A stretch of 64,000 nucleotides of DNA from JBQTIQ01 sp052387955 (GCA_052387955.1 JBQTIQ010000017.1:1-64000); one strand, 5' to 3'. Counted from the first letter of the stretch, positions 13,475-22,227 are shown. Numbers and translations are program-made. Notes: generated by a model from the letters alone, not told the origin.

Positions 13475-14332
13475 TCATCGATCGTCTTCTTCAGCTTCTG
13501 CCGCCACGATGGCTGCCGCCTTCTGGCACGGCACCCCGTTGTTGTTGGTCTCCTGGCAGACCTTGACCCGCTCGGCGTAGTCGAAGTCGATGATGCGGAC
13601 CTGCACCGCGGCCGGGAACCCGAGGTTCGCCCCGGCCACGCCGAGGGCGAAGAGGCGGGCCACCCACACCCGCCAACGGTTGAAGCGGGGCCGGTTCCAC
13701 CCGAGCGTCTGTAGGAACGAGTAGGCCCCGTGGAACATGTGGATGCCGAGGGCCATGTTGGCCGTCTGGTACAGCCCGGCGATGGCCGGCCGCCGGAAGC
13801 TGTTCACCATGTTGTTGAAGGGGTCGCCCCGAACGAAGGAGCCGTTGGCCGTCCCCCACGTCAGGTCAGCCAGGTGGAACACCAGGTAGAGGATCACGAT
13901 GATGCCCGTGTACCGCATCGTCCGCGATGCCCAGTTGGCCGCCACCATGTCGCGCTGGCTGACGTAGCGCTGGGGCCGGGCCCGGTGGTTCATCTTGGTG
14001 AGCTGGTACGCCGACATCATGTGGAGGGCGAAGGCGATCATCAGCAGGCCGCGGATGCCCCACAGGATCCACGTGCGGGGCGCGAACGGGACCAGCAGGT
14101 TGCGCAGCCACTCGCCGTAGTGATTGAGGTCGTCGGCGCCGAGGAGGGCCTTGGCGTTGCCGAGCATGTGGAACAGCACGAACAGCAGCAGGAACAGCCC
14201 GCTGATGGCCATGACCCACTTCTTGCCGACGGCCGAGCGGTAGAACTCGACCGCGTACCACCGGCTGTGGCGGACCGGACCGTTCACGACCGGGGTCGGC
14301 GCGCTGCTCAAGTCCAGTTGCGTCGCGCTCAC
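13475..14332 (-). CDS. sdhC: succinate dehydrogenase cytochrome b subunit, type B
   Basis: This 285-residue membrane anchor has five hydrophobic helices, as expected of type B subunits that bind two hemes b. The helix GKKWVMAISGLFLLLFVLFH contains a heme-ligand His, and further His residues lie in LHMMSAYQ, VFHLADLTWG and IHMFHGAYS. The fused single-subunit length agrees with absence of sdhD. The GTG at 14332 opens the operon. The C-terminal tail contains NNNGVPCQKAAAIVAAEAEEDD, an acidic soluble extension. Other operon members are sdhA and sdhB. Confidence 0.9.
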   Translation of the reverse strand: MSATQLDLSSAPTPVVNGPVRHSRWYAVEFYRSAVGKKWVMAISGLFLLLFVLFHMLGNAKALLGADDLNHYGEWLRNLLVPFAPRTWILWGIRGLLMIAFALHMMSAYQLTKMNHRARPQRYVSQRDMVAANWASRTMRYTGIIVILYLVFHLADLTWGTANGSFVRGDPFNNMVNSFRRPAIAGLYQTANMALGIHMFHGAYSFLQTLGWNRPRFNRWRVWVARLFALGVAGANLGFPAAVQVRIIDFDYAERVKVCQETNNNGVPCQKAAAIVAAEAEEDDR

Positions 14333-14476
14333 CGCACGAAACTACCGCCAGGGCCAGCATCGTTAGAAAATCGACACATACCAGTTGCGGATGGGACGTA
14401 GCGCTCGGACAGATGACCGCTCGGTCACCGTTCGTGCACCGGGGCACGAGCGATCGACGGGCCGGCCGTAGCGCTC
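14333..14476. other. spacer with probable sdhCAB promoter
   Basis: The 144 bp separate sdhC from the end of the next minus-strand gene. An AT-richer patch at about 14361-14390 (GTTAGAAAATCGACACATACC on the plus strand) sits just upstream of sdhC and is the likely promoter region. I cannot define -35/-10 boxes with confidence. Confidence 0.3.
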
Positions 14477-15364
14477 TCAGCGGGTGCCGATGTCGCCCTG
14501 GAGCGTGCCTTCGATCTCGAACCCGCCGTCGACCGGCGTGACGCGGATCGAGTACGGGCCGTCGGGCAGGTTCACGCCGGCGAAGGGGGCTTCGGTCCCG
14601 TCGGGCTGCTCGACTACCAGCTCGCCTTCGAAGGCGGCGTTGCCGACGCCGTCGAAGCGGTCCGGGGTCTCGTTCAGCACGGTGTTGGCGCCGCCCCGGA
14701 AGGTCACGGTCGGGTTGGCGCCGGTCTCGAAGGTCACCTGGTCGACGGCCTCGTTGGTGGCGGTGCCGTCGCCGATGGCGACCGGGGTGTTGAGCGTGTA
14801 GGTGCCGGCGATGAACGCCACCGGGTCGAGGTTGAAGAACCCGAGCACGGTGGCGTCGGCGCTGATGTCGATGACGACCTGGTTGGCGAGGAGCTTTCCG
14901 CCGTCGCCCTCGAGCTGGAAGGGCACACCGGCGTCCCACTCGATCGACACCGGGCTCTCGTCGATGGTGACGCCGGTGATGGTGGCGCCGGAGCCGCCGC
15001 CGCGCTCGGGTGTGGTGATGGCGAGCGGCGTCGCCAGAGGCGGCAGGCCGGCCACGCCCTCGAGATGGATGGCGGTGGCCATGCCCCGGACGATCACCTG
15101 GTTCCGGCCCGGCAGCACGTCGGGGCCGAGGCCGGGGTTGTCGCTACCGCCGGCGGCGCTCCCGGTCCTCGCGGTGTCGTCCTGCCACTTGCGGTAGCCG
15201 ATGGTCGTCACCGCCGCCGCCACGATCAACGCCGCCAGCAGCCCCACCAGGTACTGGGCCACCTCCGCCGGCTCGAGGCCGGCCACCAGCCGGCGGGCGT
15301 TGCCGGCTACCGCGGGCCCGTGGTCCTCGGTGGAGGCGGCGGCGTCGCCGGCGGGCCGGCTCAT
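14477..15364 (-). CDS. single-span membrane protein with extracytoplasmic beta domain, unknown
   Basis: I do not recognise the family of this 295-residue protein. About 38 soluble residues precede one hydrophobic span (QYLVGLLAALIVAAAVTTIG), and the remaining 235 residues are Gly/Thr/Val-rich and probably exported. They contain several repeated strand-like stretches (GATITGVTIDESPVSIEWD; GTYTLNTPVAIGDGTATN). No catalytic motif is visible. The start is the ATG at 15364 (MSRPAGDAA); upstream open sequence is low-complexity. It is divergent from the AAA+ gene across a 199-bp spacer with a palindrome, so the two may share regulation. Confidence 0.6.
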   Translation of the reverse strand: MSRPAGDAAASTEDHGPAVAGNARRLVAGLEPAEVAQYLVGLLAALIVAAAVTTIGYRKWQDDTARTGSAAGGSDNPGLGPDVLPGRNQVIVRGMATAIHLEGVAGLPPLATPLAITTPERGGGSGATITGVTIDESPVSIEWDAGVPFQLEGDGGKLLANQVVIDISADATVLGFFNLDPVAFIAGTYTLNTPVAIGDGTATNEAVDQVTFETGANPTVTFRGGANTVLNETPDRFDGVGNAAFEGELVVEQPDGTEAPFAGVNLPDGPYSIRVTPVDGGFEIEGTLQGDIGTR

Positions 15365-15382
15365 AGGTCCCGCAACCCCATC

Positions 15383-15424
15383 TGGTACTGGCGACGACCC
15401 GGTTGGTACCGGCGACGACCCGGT
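15383..15424. repeat. two 21-bp tandem direct repeats
   Basis: The unit TGGTACTGGCGACGACCCGGT is followed immediately by TGGTACCGGCGACGACCCGGT, with one mismatch. It lies between two divergent genes, 19 bp from the membrane-protein start, and runs into the palindrome at 15411-15434. This is a candidate regulator-binding site or slippage product. Confidence 0.7.
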
Positions 15425-15434
15425 GGTCGTCGCC
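15411..15434. promoter_or_regulatory. 10-bp inverted repeat in divergent spacer
   Basis: GGCGACGACC and GGTCGTCGCC are separated by CGGT. The arms are perfect. The site lies in the shared upstream region of the 295-residue membrane protein and the AAA+ ATPase and overlaps the second 21-bp repeat. It may be an operator or a transcribed hairpin. Confidence 0.4.
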
Positions 15435-15563
15435 CAGGTTGCAACCGATGAGCCGAAAGCGCGTTGCCACTGGATTCGCTCGCAAGCTCGCTCATCGGCC
15501 CAGATGTTGGCTGCTACCGGCGGCAAGGGGAAAGCGGCGGTGGCCACCGGTAGCTTGGCGGCC

Positions 15564-16964
15564 ATGTCCCGCCCCGCCACTCTCGGCCAGCTGCGCGAGT
15601 CGGGCTGGGCATCGGTGCCGGTCAAAGAAGAGGTGCGCGGCAACGCCCTCGCCCGCATCCGGGACGGCCAGGCGCTGTTCCCCGGAGTCCTCGGCTACGA
15701 CGACACCGTCCTGCCCCAGCTCGAGAACGCGCTGCTCGCCGGCCACGACGTGATCTTCCTGGGCGAGCGGGGCCAGGCCAAGACGCGAATGATCCGCTCG
15801 ATGGTCGAGCTGCTCGACGAGATGCTGCCGGTGGTGGCCGGTTCGGAGATCCACGACGACCCGTACCACCCCGTCTCCCGTCACGCCCGCGACCTCATCC
15901 GCGAGCACGGGGACGACACCCCAGTCGAATGGATCGGGCGCGACAGCCGCTTCGGCGAGAAGCTGGCCACCCCCGACACCTCGATCGCCGACCTCATCGG
16001 CGAGGTCGACCCCATCAAGGTGGCCGAGGGCCGATACCTGTCCGACGAGCTGACCCTGCACTACGGCCTGGTGCCCCGCACCAACCGCGGCATCTTCGCC
16101 ATCAACGAGCTCCCCGACCTGGCCGAGCGGATCCAGGTCGGCCTGCTCAACGTGCTCGAGGAACGCGACGTGCAGGTCCGTGGGTACAAGGTGCGCCTAC
16201 CCCTCGACCTGCTGTTGGTGGCGTCGGCCAACCCCGAGGACTACACCAACCGGGGGCGGATCATCACCCCGCTCAAGGACCGCTTCGGCGCCCAGATCCG
16301 GACCCATTACCCCCTCGAGGTGGCGACCGAGATGGAGATCGCGGCCCAGGAGGCCCGCCCGCTCAGCGCCCCGGGCCTACGGGTGAGCATCCCCGGTTTC
16401 ATGACCGAGGTGGTGGCCACGATCTCGCACCTGGCCCGCCAGAACCCTCATGTCAACCAGCGTTCGGGGGTGTCGGTGCGGCTCACGGTGTCCAACACCG
16501 AGACGCTGGTGGCCAACGCCACCCGGCGGGCCGTACGCCAAGGCGAGATCGACGTCGTGCCCCGGGTGAGCGACCTCGAGGCGCTGGTGGCATCGACGGC
16601 GGGCAAGATCGAGATCGAGGCGCTCGAAGAGGGCCGCGACGAACAGGTCATCGAGCACCTCCTGCGGGCCGCCGTCCTGACCGTGTTCCGGGCGCGGGTC
16701 GGCGCCGAGACCGTCCGGGACGTGGTGGCCGCCTTCGACGGCGGCGTCGTGGTCCACACCGGCGACGACGTGGCCGCGGCCGACGAGGCCCGCCTCGTCG
16801 CCGAGGTGCCCGCCCTGCGCGCACCGGTGGCCGCGCTCACCGGTGGCGACGAGACCCCCGCGGCGGTGGCCAGCGCGGTCGAGATGATCCTCGAAGGCCT
16901 TCACCTGTCGAAGCGCCTGAACAAGGACTCCGTCGGCGCCCGGGCCACCTACCGCGCTCGGTAG
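15564..16964 (+). CDS. MoxR/ChlI-like AAA+ ATPase
   Basis: This 466-residue AAA+ protein resembles the magnesium-chelatase-I/MoxR group. The Walker A loop is GERGQAKT, the usual AK[TS] variant. The Walker B region reads GIFAINELPDL, with NE in place of the common DE. Sensor 1 is SANPED and the arginine-finger segment KDRFGAQI. The C-terminal lid includes LSKRLNKDSVGARATYRAR. MoxR-type ATPases usually work with a VWA-domain partner in metal insertion or complex maturation, and a VWA protein lies at 18199 on the same strand, interrupted only by a minus-strand gene. The ATG at 15564 aligns with the conserved N-terminus. The substrate is unknown. Confidence 0.85.
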   Translation: MSRPATLGQLRESGWASVPVKEEVRGNALARIRDGQALFPGVLGYDDTVLPQLENALLAGHDVIFLGERGQAKTRMIRSMVELLDEMLPVVAGSEIHDDPYHPVSRHARDLIREHGDDTPVEWIGRDSRFGEKLATPDTSIADLIGEVDPIKVAEGRYLSDELTLHYGLVPRTNRGIFAINELPDLAERIQVGLLNVLEERDVQVRGYKVRLPLDLLLVASANPEDYTNRGRIITPLKDRFGAQIRTHYPLEVATEMEIAAQEARPLSAPGLRVSIPGFMTEVVATISHLARQNPHVNQRSGVSVRLTVSNTETLVANATRRAVRQGEIDVVPRVSDLEALVASTAGKIEIEALEEGRDEQVIEHLLRAAVLTVFRARVGAETVRDVVAAFDGGVVVHTGDDVAAADEARLVAEVPALRAPVAALTGGDETPAAVASAVEMILEGLHLSKRLNKDSVGARATYRAR

Positions 16965-17034
16965 ATCGTCGCTGGTCGGTGACAGCAGGCTTGCTCTGCG
17001 CCTCGCGGCACACCAGTCCGCTCGCGGGACGCGA

Positions 17035-18045
17035 TCAGCGGTCGGGCCACATCTCGGTGGCCAGCCGCGGGTTGCGGTCACGGTCGAAGAGGCCCCAGTG
17101 GGGGGCGAAGCCCTCGTGCCACTCGTAGCCGTCGATGGCGGTGCGCCACCAGAACGACCGCACATCGAGGCCGTCGAGCGAGACCGCTTCGGCCACCTGG
17201 TCGAGGGACGAGCGCAGCCGGTCGGCGCGCTCGTCCTCTTCGTCGGTGCCCACCCCGCACGCCGCCACCACCAGGGCGACGCCGTCGTCCTCCAGCCGTT
17301 CGGTGACCGAGCGAAGGGCGACCCGTAGCGTCCCGTCGTCGACGGCGGCGTGGGTGATGCCGATGGCGTCGAACACCTCGGCCTCGGCCCGCAACTCGTC
17401 GCCGGAGGGGAGCAGGGCCGAGCCGTGGGCGCTCACCACCGGCGCCGTCCCCCGCAGCACTGCGGCCGCCTCCAGCGTGGCCCGCAGGAGCGCGGCCCGG
17501 CCGGTGTAGAAGTCGTCCTCGTCCCGGCGGCCCGGGGGGATCAGGCCTTCCCCGTAGGCGGCCAGGGCGTAGGTCAACGGTTCCTGGACCGGGACCCAGC
17601 CCCGGACCAGGTCGCCGAAGCTCTCCGCCACCCAGTCGACATGGGCGGGCCACACCAGGCGGGCCATCTTCTCGTCGAGGAACCCCCGCTCGTCCTGGCT
17701 GAACCATCCGGGGAGGGAGAGGTGATGGAGGCAGGCCCAAGGCTCGACCCCGACGGCCCGCGCCGCTCGGAGCACGTCGCGGTAGTGCTCGACCGCGGCG
17801 AGGTCGTGGCGTCCCGGTCGGGGCTCCAGGCGCGCCCACTCCAGCGTGAGCCGGTGCGCCCGGATGCCGTGCTCGGCCATGGCCACGAAGTCCTCGGCGT
17901 AACGGCCGCGGGCGCCGTTGCCCTCCTCGGACCGCGGCACCCGGCCAGAGACCTCCCACGAGTACCAATCCGATGCCGGCGCCGCACCCTCGGCGCCGAC
18001 CGAGGAAGTGACGGTGCCGGCGAGGACGTGGTGCGGCCATGCCAT
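17035..18045 (-). CDS. GH1-fold (beta-glucosidase-like) protein lacking the catalytic nucleophile
   Basis: The 336 residues follow the glycoside hydrolase family 1 fold, though shorter than the usual 430-480. Conserved landmarks are AGTVTSSVGAEGA near the N-terminus, RLTLEWARLEP, WACLHHLSLPGWF, and a C-terminal DGYEWHEGFAPHWGLFD. The acid/base Glu survives in WVPVQEPLTYAL (normally NEP). The nucleophile motif [IV]TENG is replaced by VAACGVGTDEEDERAD, so the Glu is missing, and the Gln of SYQIEG is Val. I therefore expect a non-hydrolytic or altered protein. It is antisense to and between the AAA+ and VWA genes. Confidence 0.75.
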   Translation of the reverse strand: MAWPHHVLAGTVTSSVGAEGAAPASDWYSWEVSGRVPRSEEGNGARGRYAEDFVAMAEHGIRAHRLTLEWARLEPRPGRHDLAAVEHYRDVLRAARAVGVEPWACLHHLSLPGWFSQDERGFLDEKMARLVWPAHVDWVAESFGDLVRGWVPVQEPLTYALAAYGEGLIPPGRRDEDDFYTGRAALLRATLEAAAVLRGTAPVVSAHGSALLPSGDELRAEAEVFDAIGITHAAVDDGTLRVALRSVTERLEDDGVALVVAACGVGTDEEDERADRLRSSLDQVAEAVSLDGLDVRSFWWRTAIDGYEWHEGFAPHWGLFDRDRNPRLATEMWPDR

Positions 18046-18198
18046 CGGGCCAGCATGCCCGGCCCGCCGGGCTTCCCCTGTTCCTGAAGAGCGAGCGATG
18101 CGACCGCTTCGGTCCGAGGGCACGGCAGCCTCACCCCCCGGTGGCGATGGGTGCGGGGGACAGCCTCACAGGAAGGACTGGGCCGGTACCCTCGACCC

Positions 18199-20229
18199 AT
18201 GGCCCGGCCCAGCAGAGCGCGGTTCCGGTTCTCCCGTTGGGACGGCTCGCAGACCGGGTTCGACCTCGACGCCGACGCCGTCTTCGCCGAGATCAACGAC
18301 GACCTCCTCTATCACGGCGACCTCAACGCTGCCTTGCGCCGCCTCATGCAGTCGGGCCTGCGCGACCGCAACGGCGACCACGTCCAAGGCCTGCGCGAGC
18401 TCATGGAACAGCTGCGCCGCCGCCGGCGCGACGAGCTCGAGCGTTACGACCTCGGTGGGGTCTACGACGATATCGCCCAGGAGCTGCGCGACGTGGTCGA
18501 GCTCGAGCACCGGTCGGTGGACGCCCAGGCCGAGGCCGCCCGCACCTCGGGCGACGAACGCCGCCGCGAGCTGGCCGAGGCGTCGGCGGCCGAGCGCCAC
18601 CTCCAGCTCGACATGCTCGCCCCCGACCTCGCCGGCATGGTGCGCGACCTCCAGCAGTACGACTTCACCTCCGCCGAGGCTCGGCAGCGCTTCGAGGTGC
18701 TGCTCGACCGGCTCCGCCAACAGCTGGCCCAGAGCTACTTCAAACAGATGAGCGATGGCCTGCAAGGTCTCGATCCGGCCCAGCTCCAGCGCATGAAGGA
18801 CATGTTCGCCGAGCTCAACCAGATGCTGGCGCACCGCGACCAGGGCCAGGACACCCAGGGCGCCTTCGAGGGGTTCATGGACCGCTTCGGCGACATGTTC
18901 CCCGAAGGCCCCAGCACCCTCGACCAGCTGCTCGAGATCCTGGCCCAGCGCCTGGCGGCGATGCAGCGCATGTTGAACTCGATGACGCCCGAGCAGCGGG
19001 CGCAGCTGCAGGGCCTGGCCGAGGGGCTCCTGGCCGACATGGACCTGCGGTGGGAGCTCGACCAGCTGTCGGGCCACCTTCAGCAGCTGTTCCCGGAGAT
19101 GGGGTGGGGGGACCGTTACGACTTCAGCGGCCAGGACCCTCTGTCGCTGGCCGAAGCGGCGGCGCTGATGGAGCGCCTCGGCGACATCGACCAGCTCGAG
19201 AACCTCATGCGGGGCGCCAGTGCGCCGGGGGCCTTGGCCGAGGTCGACATCGACCGGGCTCGGGACCTCTTGGGCGACGAGGCCGCCGACAGCCTCGAGC
19301 GCATGGCCCAGTTGGCCAAGATGCTGGAGGAAGCCGGTCTCATCGAGCACCGCGAGGGCCGCTACGAGCTGACGCCGCGAGGCATACGCAAGATCGGGTC
19401 CGACGCGCTGTCCGACTTGTTCCGCAAGCTCGACCGTGACCGCCTCGGCAACCACGTGATCGCCCGGGCCGGCCTCGGCCACGAACGGGCCTACGAGACC
19501 AAGCCCTACGAGTTCGGCGACCCGTTCAACCTCGACATCGAACGGACCGTGCGCAACGCCATCAGCCGCCAGGGCTCCGGGACACCGGTGCGGCTCCGGC
19601 CTGACGACTTCGAGATCGAGCGCACCGAGGTGCTGTCCCAGACGTCGACGGTGCTGATGCTCGACCTGTCGTTGTCGATGCCGATGCGGGACAACTTCCT
19701 CGCCGCCAAGAAGGTGGCCATGGCCCTGCACTCGCTCATCACGTCGCAGTTCCCCCGGGACTACCTCGGGATCGTGGGGTTCTCGTCGGTCGCCCGCGAG
19801 CTCAAGCCGCACAACCTGCCCGAGGTGTCGTGGGACTTCGTGTACGGCACCAACATGCAGCACGGTTTCCGGTTGAGCCGCCACCTGCTGGGGCGGCGGA
19901 GCGGGACCCGCCAGATCATCATGATCACCGACGGCGAGCCCACCGCCCACTTCGAACCGGGCATGGCCGAACCGTTCTTCTGCTATCCCCCGGTGCAGGA
20001 GACGGTCGACGCCACCATGCGGGAGGTGGCACGCTGCACCCGCGACGGCATCCGCATCAACACCTTCATGCTCGACGCCACCAGCTACCTCAAGGATTTC
20101 ATCGAGAAGCTCTCGAAGCTGAACGGCGGCCGCGCCTTTTTCACCACCCCCGAGACCCTGGGCGACTACGTCCTGGTCGACTTCGTCGAGCACCGCACCA
20201 GCCGCCGGGGCTCGGGCCGAGCCTCCTAG
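18199..20229 (+). CDS. VWA-domain protein with long helical N-terminus
   Basis: This 676-residue protein has an N-terminal helical region of about 450 residues rich in Glu, Arg, Gln and Leu, including RELMEQLRRRRRDELERY and a winged-helix-like patch ELTPRGIRKIG. A C-terminal von Willebrand A domain follows. Its MIDAS motif is DLSLSMPM near residue 489, with TDGEPTAHF as the later metal-site loop. There is no signal peptide, so it is cytosolic. VWA proteins of this size pair with MoxR-type AAA+ ATPases, and the AAA+ gene at 15564 is the natural partner. The ATG at 18199 is preceded by a spacer without a strong ribosome site. Confidence 0.82.
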   Translation: MARPSRARFRFSRWDGSQTGFDLDADAVFAEINDDLLYHGDLNAALRRLMQSGLRDRNGDHVQGLRELMEQLRRRRRDELERYDLGGVYDDIAQELRDVVELEHRSVDAQAEAARTSGDERRRELAEASAAERHLQLDMLAPDLAGMVRDLQQYDFTSAEARQRFEVLLDRLRQQLAQSYFKQMSDGLQGLDPAQLQRMKDMFAELNQMLAHRDQGQDTQGAFEGFMDRFGDMFPEGPSTLDQLLEILAQRLAAMQRMLNSMTPEQRAQLQGLAEGLLADMDLRWELDQLSGHLQQLFPEMGWGDRYDFSGQDPLSLAEAAALMERLGDIDQLENLMRGASAPGALAEVDIDRARDLLGDEAADSLERMAQLAKMLEEAGLIEHREGRYELTPRGIRKIGSDALSDLFRKLDRDRLGNHVIARAGLGHERAYETKPYEFGDPFNLDIERTVRNAISRQGSGTPVRLRPDDFEIERTEVLSQTSTVLMLDLSLSMPMRDNFLAAKKVAMALHSLITSQFPRDYLGIVGFSSVARELKPHNLPEVSWDFVYGTNMQHGFRLSRHLLGRRSGTRQIIMITDGEPTAHFEPGMAEPFFCYPPVQETVDATMREVARCTRDGIRINTFMLDATSYLKDFIEKLSKLNGGRAFFTTPETLGDYVLVDFVEHRTSRRGSGRAS

Positions 20230-20285
20230 ATCTGCTCGGTCCCGAGGAGGCTTGACGTCGTGACAAGTTCCTGGACCGAGCAGAT
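20230..20285. repeat. 56-bp element with 13-bp terminal inverted repeats, copy 1
   Basis: ATCTGCTCGGTCC at the left end and GGACCGAGCAGAT at the right are perfect inverted repeats bracketing about 30 bp (including TGACGTCGTGACA). It begins at the base after the VWA stop codon and joins directly to an A1 repeat. A reverse-oriented second copy is at 50750-50805. No coding capacity is visible. Confidence 0.75.
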
Positions 20286-20348
20286 GCCGACCGAGCGACC
20301 GCCACGGAGCCGGGCGGCGATGGGGGCCGGGGGGCGCAGCCCCCCAGC
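20286..20348 (-). repeat. family A1 intergenic repeat, copy 2
   Basis: The unit reads GCCGACCGAGCGACCGCCAC through GGGGGGCGCAGCCCCCCAGC, the reverse complement of the copies at 32438 and 50687. The GGGGGGCGCAGCCCCCC stretch forms a strong hairpin just downstream of the VWA gene and could act as a terminator-like structure without a T tract. Confidence 0.75.
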
Positions 20349-20419
20349 CAATGGCCGAGCGTCTGTCGGCCGACGTCAGCGGGCTGACGCCAGGGGCCGG
20401 GTGAACCGAGGCCCGGCCC

Positions 20420-20995
20420 TCACCGGACGCCGGTGCAGGAGGCCTCGGGGGTGCAGTCGACGATCACCGGGCCGGCCCTCCCGACGTCGACGGTGCCGAG
20501 GCGGAGGATCGTCCCGGCCGGGATCAGGGTGACGCCTTCGGCGGTCGTGGTCCGGGGGGCGTCGGCCAGGGACTCGGCCGTGAGTTCGTATGCGCCCGGT
20601 GCCACGGCCTCGAAGCTGGCGGAACCGTCCTCGAACGCCGCCCGTAGCTCACCACCGGGGCCGTCGAGCGCCGCCGTCCATCCCGGACCGGCAGAGAAGC
20701 GCACCTCGACGAGTGCCCCCGTCATCGCCTCGGGCCCCAGGCCGTTGGCCGTCGGCGCGGTGGCGGCGGCCAGCGTGGACCGCGGGCCGGGGTCGGGCCC
20801 AGGCGCACCGGACGGGAACGGCGCCCTCGCCTCGACCCCGCCGCCGGAGCCCCCACAGCCGATGGCGACGACCAGCGCCACGGAGACGGTGACGACCGAC
20901 GCTCGGTACCTGCCCGTGGCCTGACCCCCTCGTCGAGCGCCCGTGCGTGGCTCATTGTGCCCTCTGACGGAAGTCCCCCTTGCGCGCCGGGGCAC
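20420..20995 (-). CDS. putative lipoprotein, unknown function
   Basis: Up to 191 residues are encoded. A hydrophobic segment (ASVVTVSVALVVAIGCGG) ends in a lipobox-like AIGC, suggesting export and lipid attachment. The mature part starts with a Gly/Pro-rich linker and continues into a small beta domain with two Cys near the C-terminus (VDCTPEASC). The GTG at 20995 is the only standard start I can find before the signal, but it leaves a long charged leader of about 32 residues, so the start is uncertain. It is divergent from the WhiB gene. Confidence 0.55.
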   Translation of the reverse strand: MPRRARGTSVRGHNEPRTGARRGGQATGRYRASVVTVSVALVVAIGCGGSGGGVEARAPFPSGAPGPDPGPRSTLAAATAPTANGLGPEAMTGALVEVRFSAGPGWTAALDGPGGELRAAFEDGSASFEAVAPGAYELTAESLADAPRTTTAEGVTLIPAGTILRLGTVDVGRAGPVIVDCTPEASCTGVR

Positions 20996-21119
20996 CGGAA
21001 GGCAAGATCACAATGCTGTAACTACAAGTGTGGTATGGGCCCAGGACCACACGACCGACGGGGAAGGGGCGCCCCGAACCACGGCGTCATCCGGGCCGGC
21101 CCGGGTCGAGGAGGCCAAC

Positions 21120-21401
21120 ATGCGCATCACCATCGCCACAGTCGAAGACGAACCAGGCGCTCGCGGTTGGCAGGACCTGGCCAACTGTCTCGGGGTCGAT
21201 CCCGACCTCTTCTTCCCGGAGCGGGGGGCGTCGACCCGAGAGGCCAAGGAGGTGTGCCGGGGCTGCGTCGTGCGTGAGGACTGCCTCGAACACGCCCTGG
21301 TCAACGGCGAGAAGTTCGGCATCTGGGGAGGCATGAGCGAGCGCGAGCGGCGCCGCATCCGGCGCCAGCGGGCCCTGTCGCGCCGCGCTGCCGGCGCCTG
21401 A
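21120..21401 (+). CDS. WhiB-family iron-sulfur transcription regulator
   Basis: This 93-residue protein has the WhiB cluster ligands with spacing C-x22-C-x2-C-x5-C (NC ... VCRGCVVREDC), the GIWGG turn and a basic C-terminus (SERERRRIRRQRA). WhiB proteins bind a [4Fe-4S] cluster and modulate sigma-A-dependent transcription. The ATG at 21120 follows GAGGAGGCC, a strong ribosome site (GAGGAGG). A second WhiB gene lies 1.2 kb away on the other strand. The exact subfamily (WhiB1/2-like) cannot be assigned safely from sequence alone. Confidence 0.93.
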   Translation: MRITIATVEDEPGARGWQDLANCLGVDPDLFFPERGASTREAKEVCRGCVVREDCLEHALVNGEKFGIWGGMSERERRRIRRQRALSRRAAGA

Positions 21402-21429
21402 GGCTGTTCCCCGCCGTCCCGAGCCGAGC

Positions 21430-22227
21430 TCAGCGGGCCGACCGGGCCAAGCGCCACTCGATCGTGCGTTCCTCGGCGAGGTCGAGTTCAGGCCAGCGCT
21501 GGCGGGGTGCCGTGTCGGCCACCCAGCGGGGCACCAGGCCCACGAGCTCGGCCCGGGCCACGGGGACGGCGGCGGCCACCGCGTCGTAGACATCGGCGGG
21601 CCCGACCACAGCAGGGTCGATGAGGTTGGTCGAGACCTGCACCCCGTCGCCGACGGACAGCCCCAAAGCCCGGACCGCTGGCCCCCGCAGTGATCTCGCC
21701 ACCTGCCGGGCCCGCCCCAGCTCGCCGTCGGCGAGCCAGAGGTTGTAGGCCACCAGGGCCCCCCGGGCCCCGACGGCGCACCCACCGGCGCTCGGATGGG
21801 GCCGAGCAGGACCGGTGTCAGGGGCGAGAGCACCGAATGCCAACCGCCGCACCTCGGGCAGCGAGCGCTCCGGCCCGTAGAGGAAGCAGGGAAGGTCGAG
21901 TTCGGTGCCGGCGAAGCGGGCGAACCCGTCGCGGGCGACGACCGCCGCTTGCGCCGTCGAGCCGGAGAGAGCGATGAAGGGCACCACGTCGAGCACGCCG
22001 ATGCGGGGATGGGCACCGCGGTGGGTGCGAAGGTCGAGGACGGCGACGGCCGTCGCGGCCACCGATCGGGCGGCGGCCTCGACGTGGGGGCCGGCCATCG
22101 TGAGCACCGCCCGGTTGTGCCCGGCGTCGCGATGCAAGTCGAGAAGGGCCGGCCCGGCGGCTCCGGCGATGGCGGTCAGCGCGGGGCCGTCGGAACCGCA
22201 GCTGACGTTGATCACGCACTCGAGCAC
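21430..22227 (-). CDS. formiminotransferase N-terminal domain-like protein
   Basis: These 265 residues match the glutamate formiminotransferase (FTCD N-terminal) fold: ECVINVSCGSD, LLDLHRDAGHNRAVLTMAG, and HRGAHPRIGVLDVVPFIAL. The active-site His in AGHNR is kept. In enzymes of histidine or folate metabolism this domain moves a formimino group between glutamate and tetrahydrofolate. The protein is somewhat shorter than the usual 300 residues, and no hut gene is nearby, so the actual reaction is uncertain. The GTG at 22227 begins the conserved LECVINVS; the upstream frame is unconserved. It converges with the first WhiB gene. Confidence 0.82.
   Translation of the reverse strand: MLECVINVSCGSDGPALTAIAGAAGPALLDLHRDAGHNRAVLTMAGPHVEAAARSVAATAVAVLDLRTHRGAHPRIGVLDVVPFIALSGSTAQAAVVARDGFARFAGTELDLPCFLYGPERSLPEVRRLAFGALAPDTGPARPHPSAGGCAVGARGALVAYNLWLADGELGRARQVARSLRGPAVRALGLSVGDGVQVSTNLIDPAVVGPADVYDAVAAAVPVARAELVGLVPRWVADTAPRQRWPELDLAEERTIEWRLARSAR

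Noticed and set aside
18166..20193. Long minus-strand open frame opposite the VWA gene
   Set aside because: Composition is His/Val/Gly-biased without domain motifs, and the VWA gene has a clear MIDAS motif. Antisense shadow.
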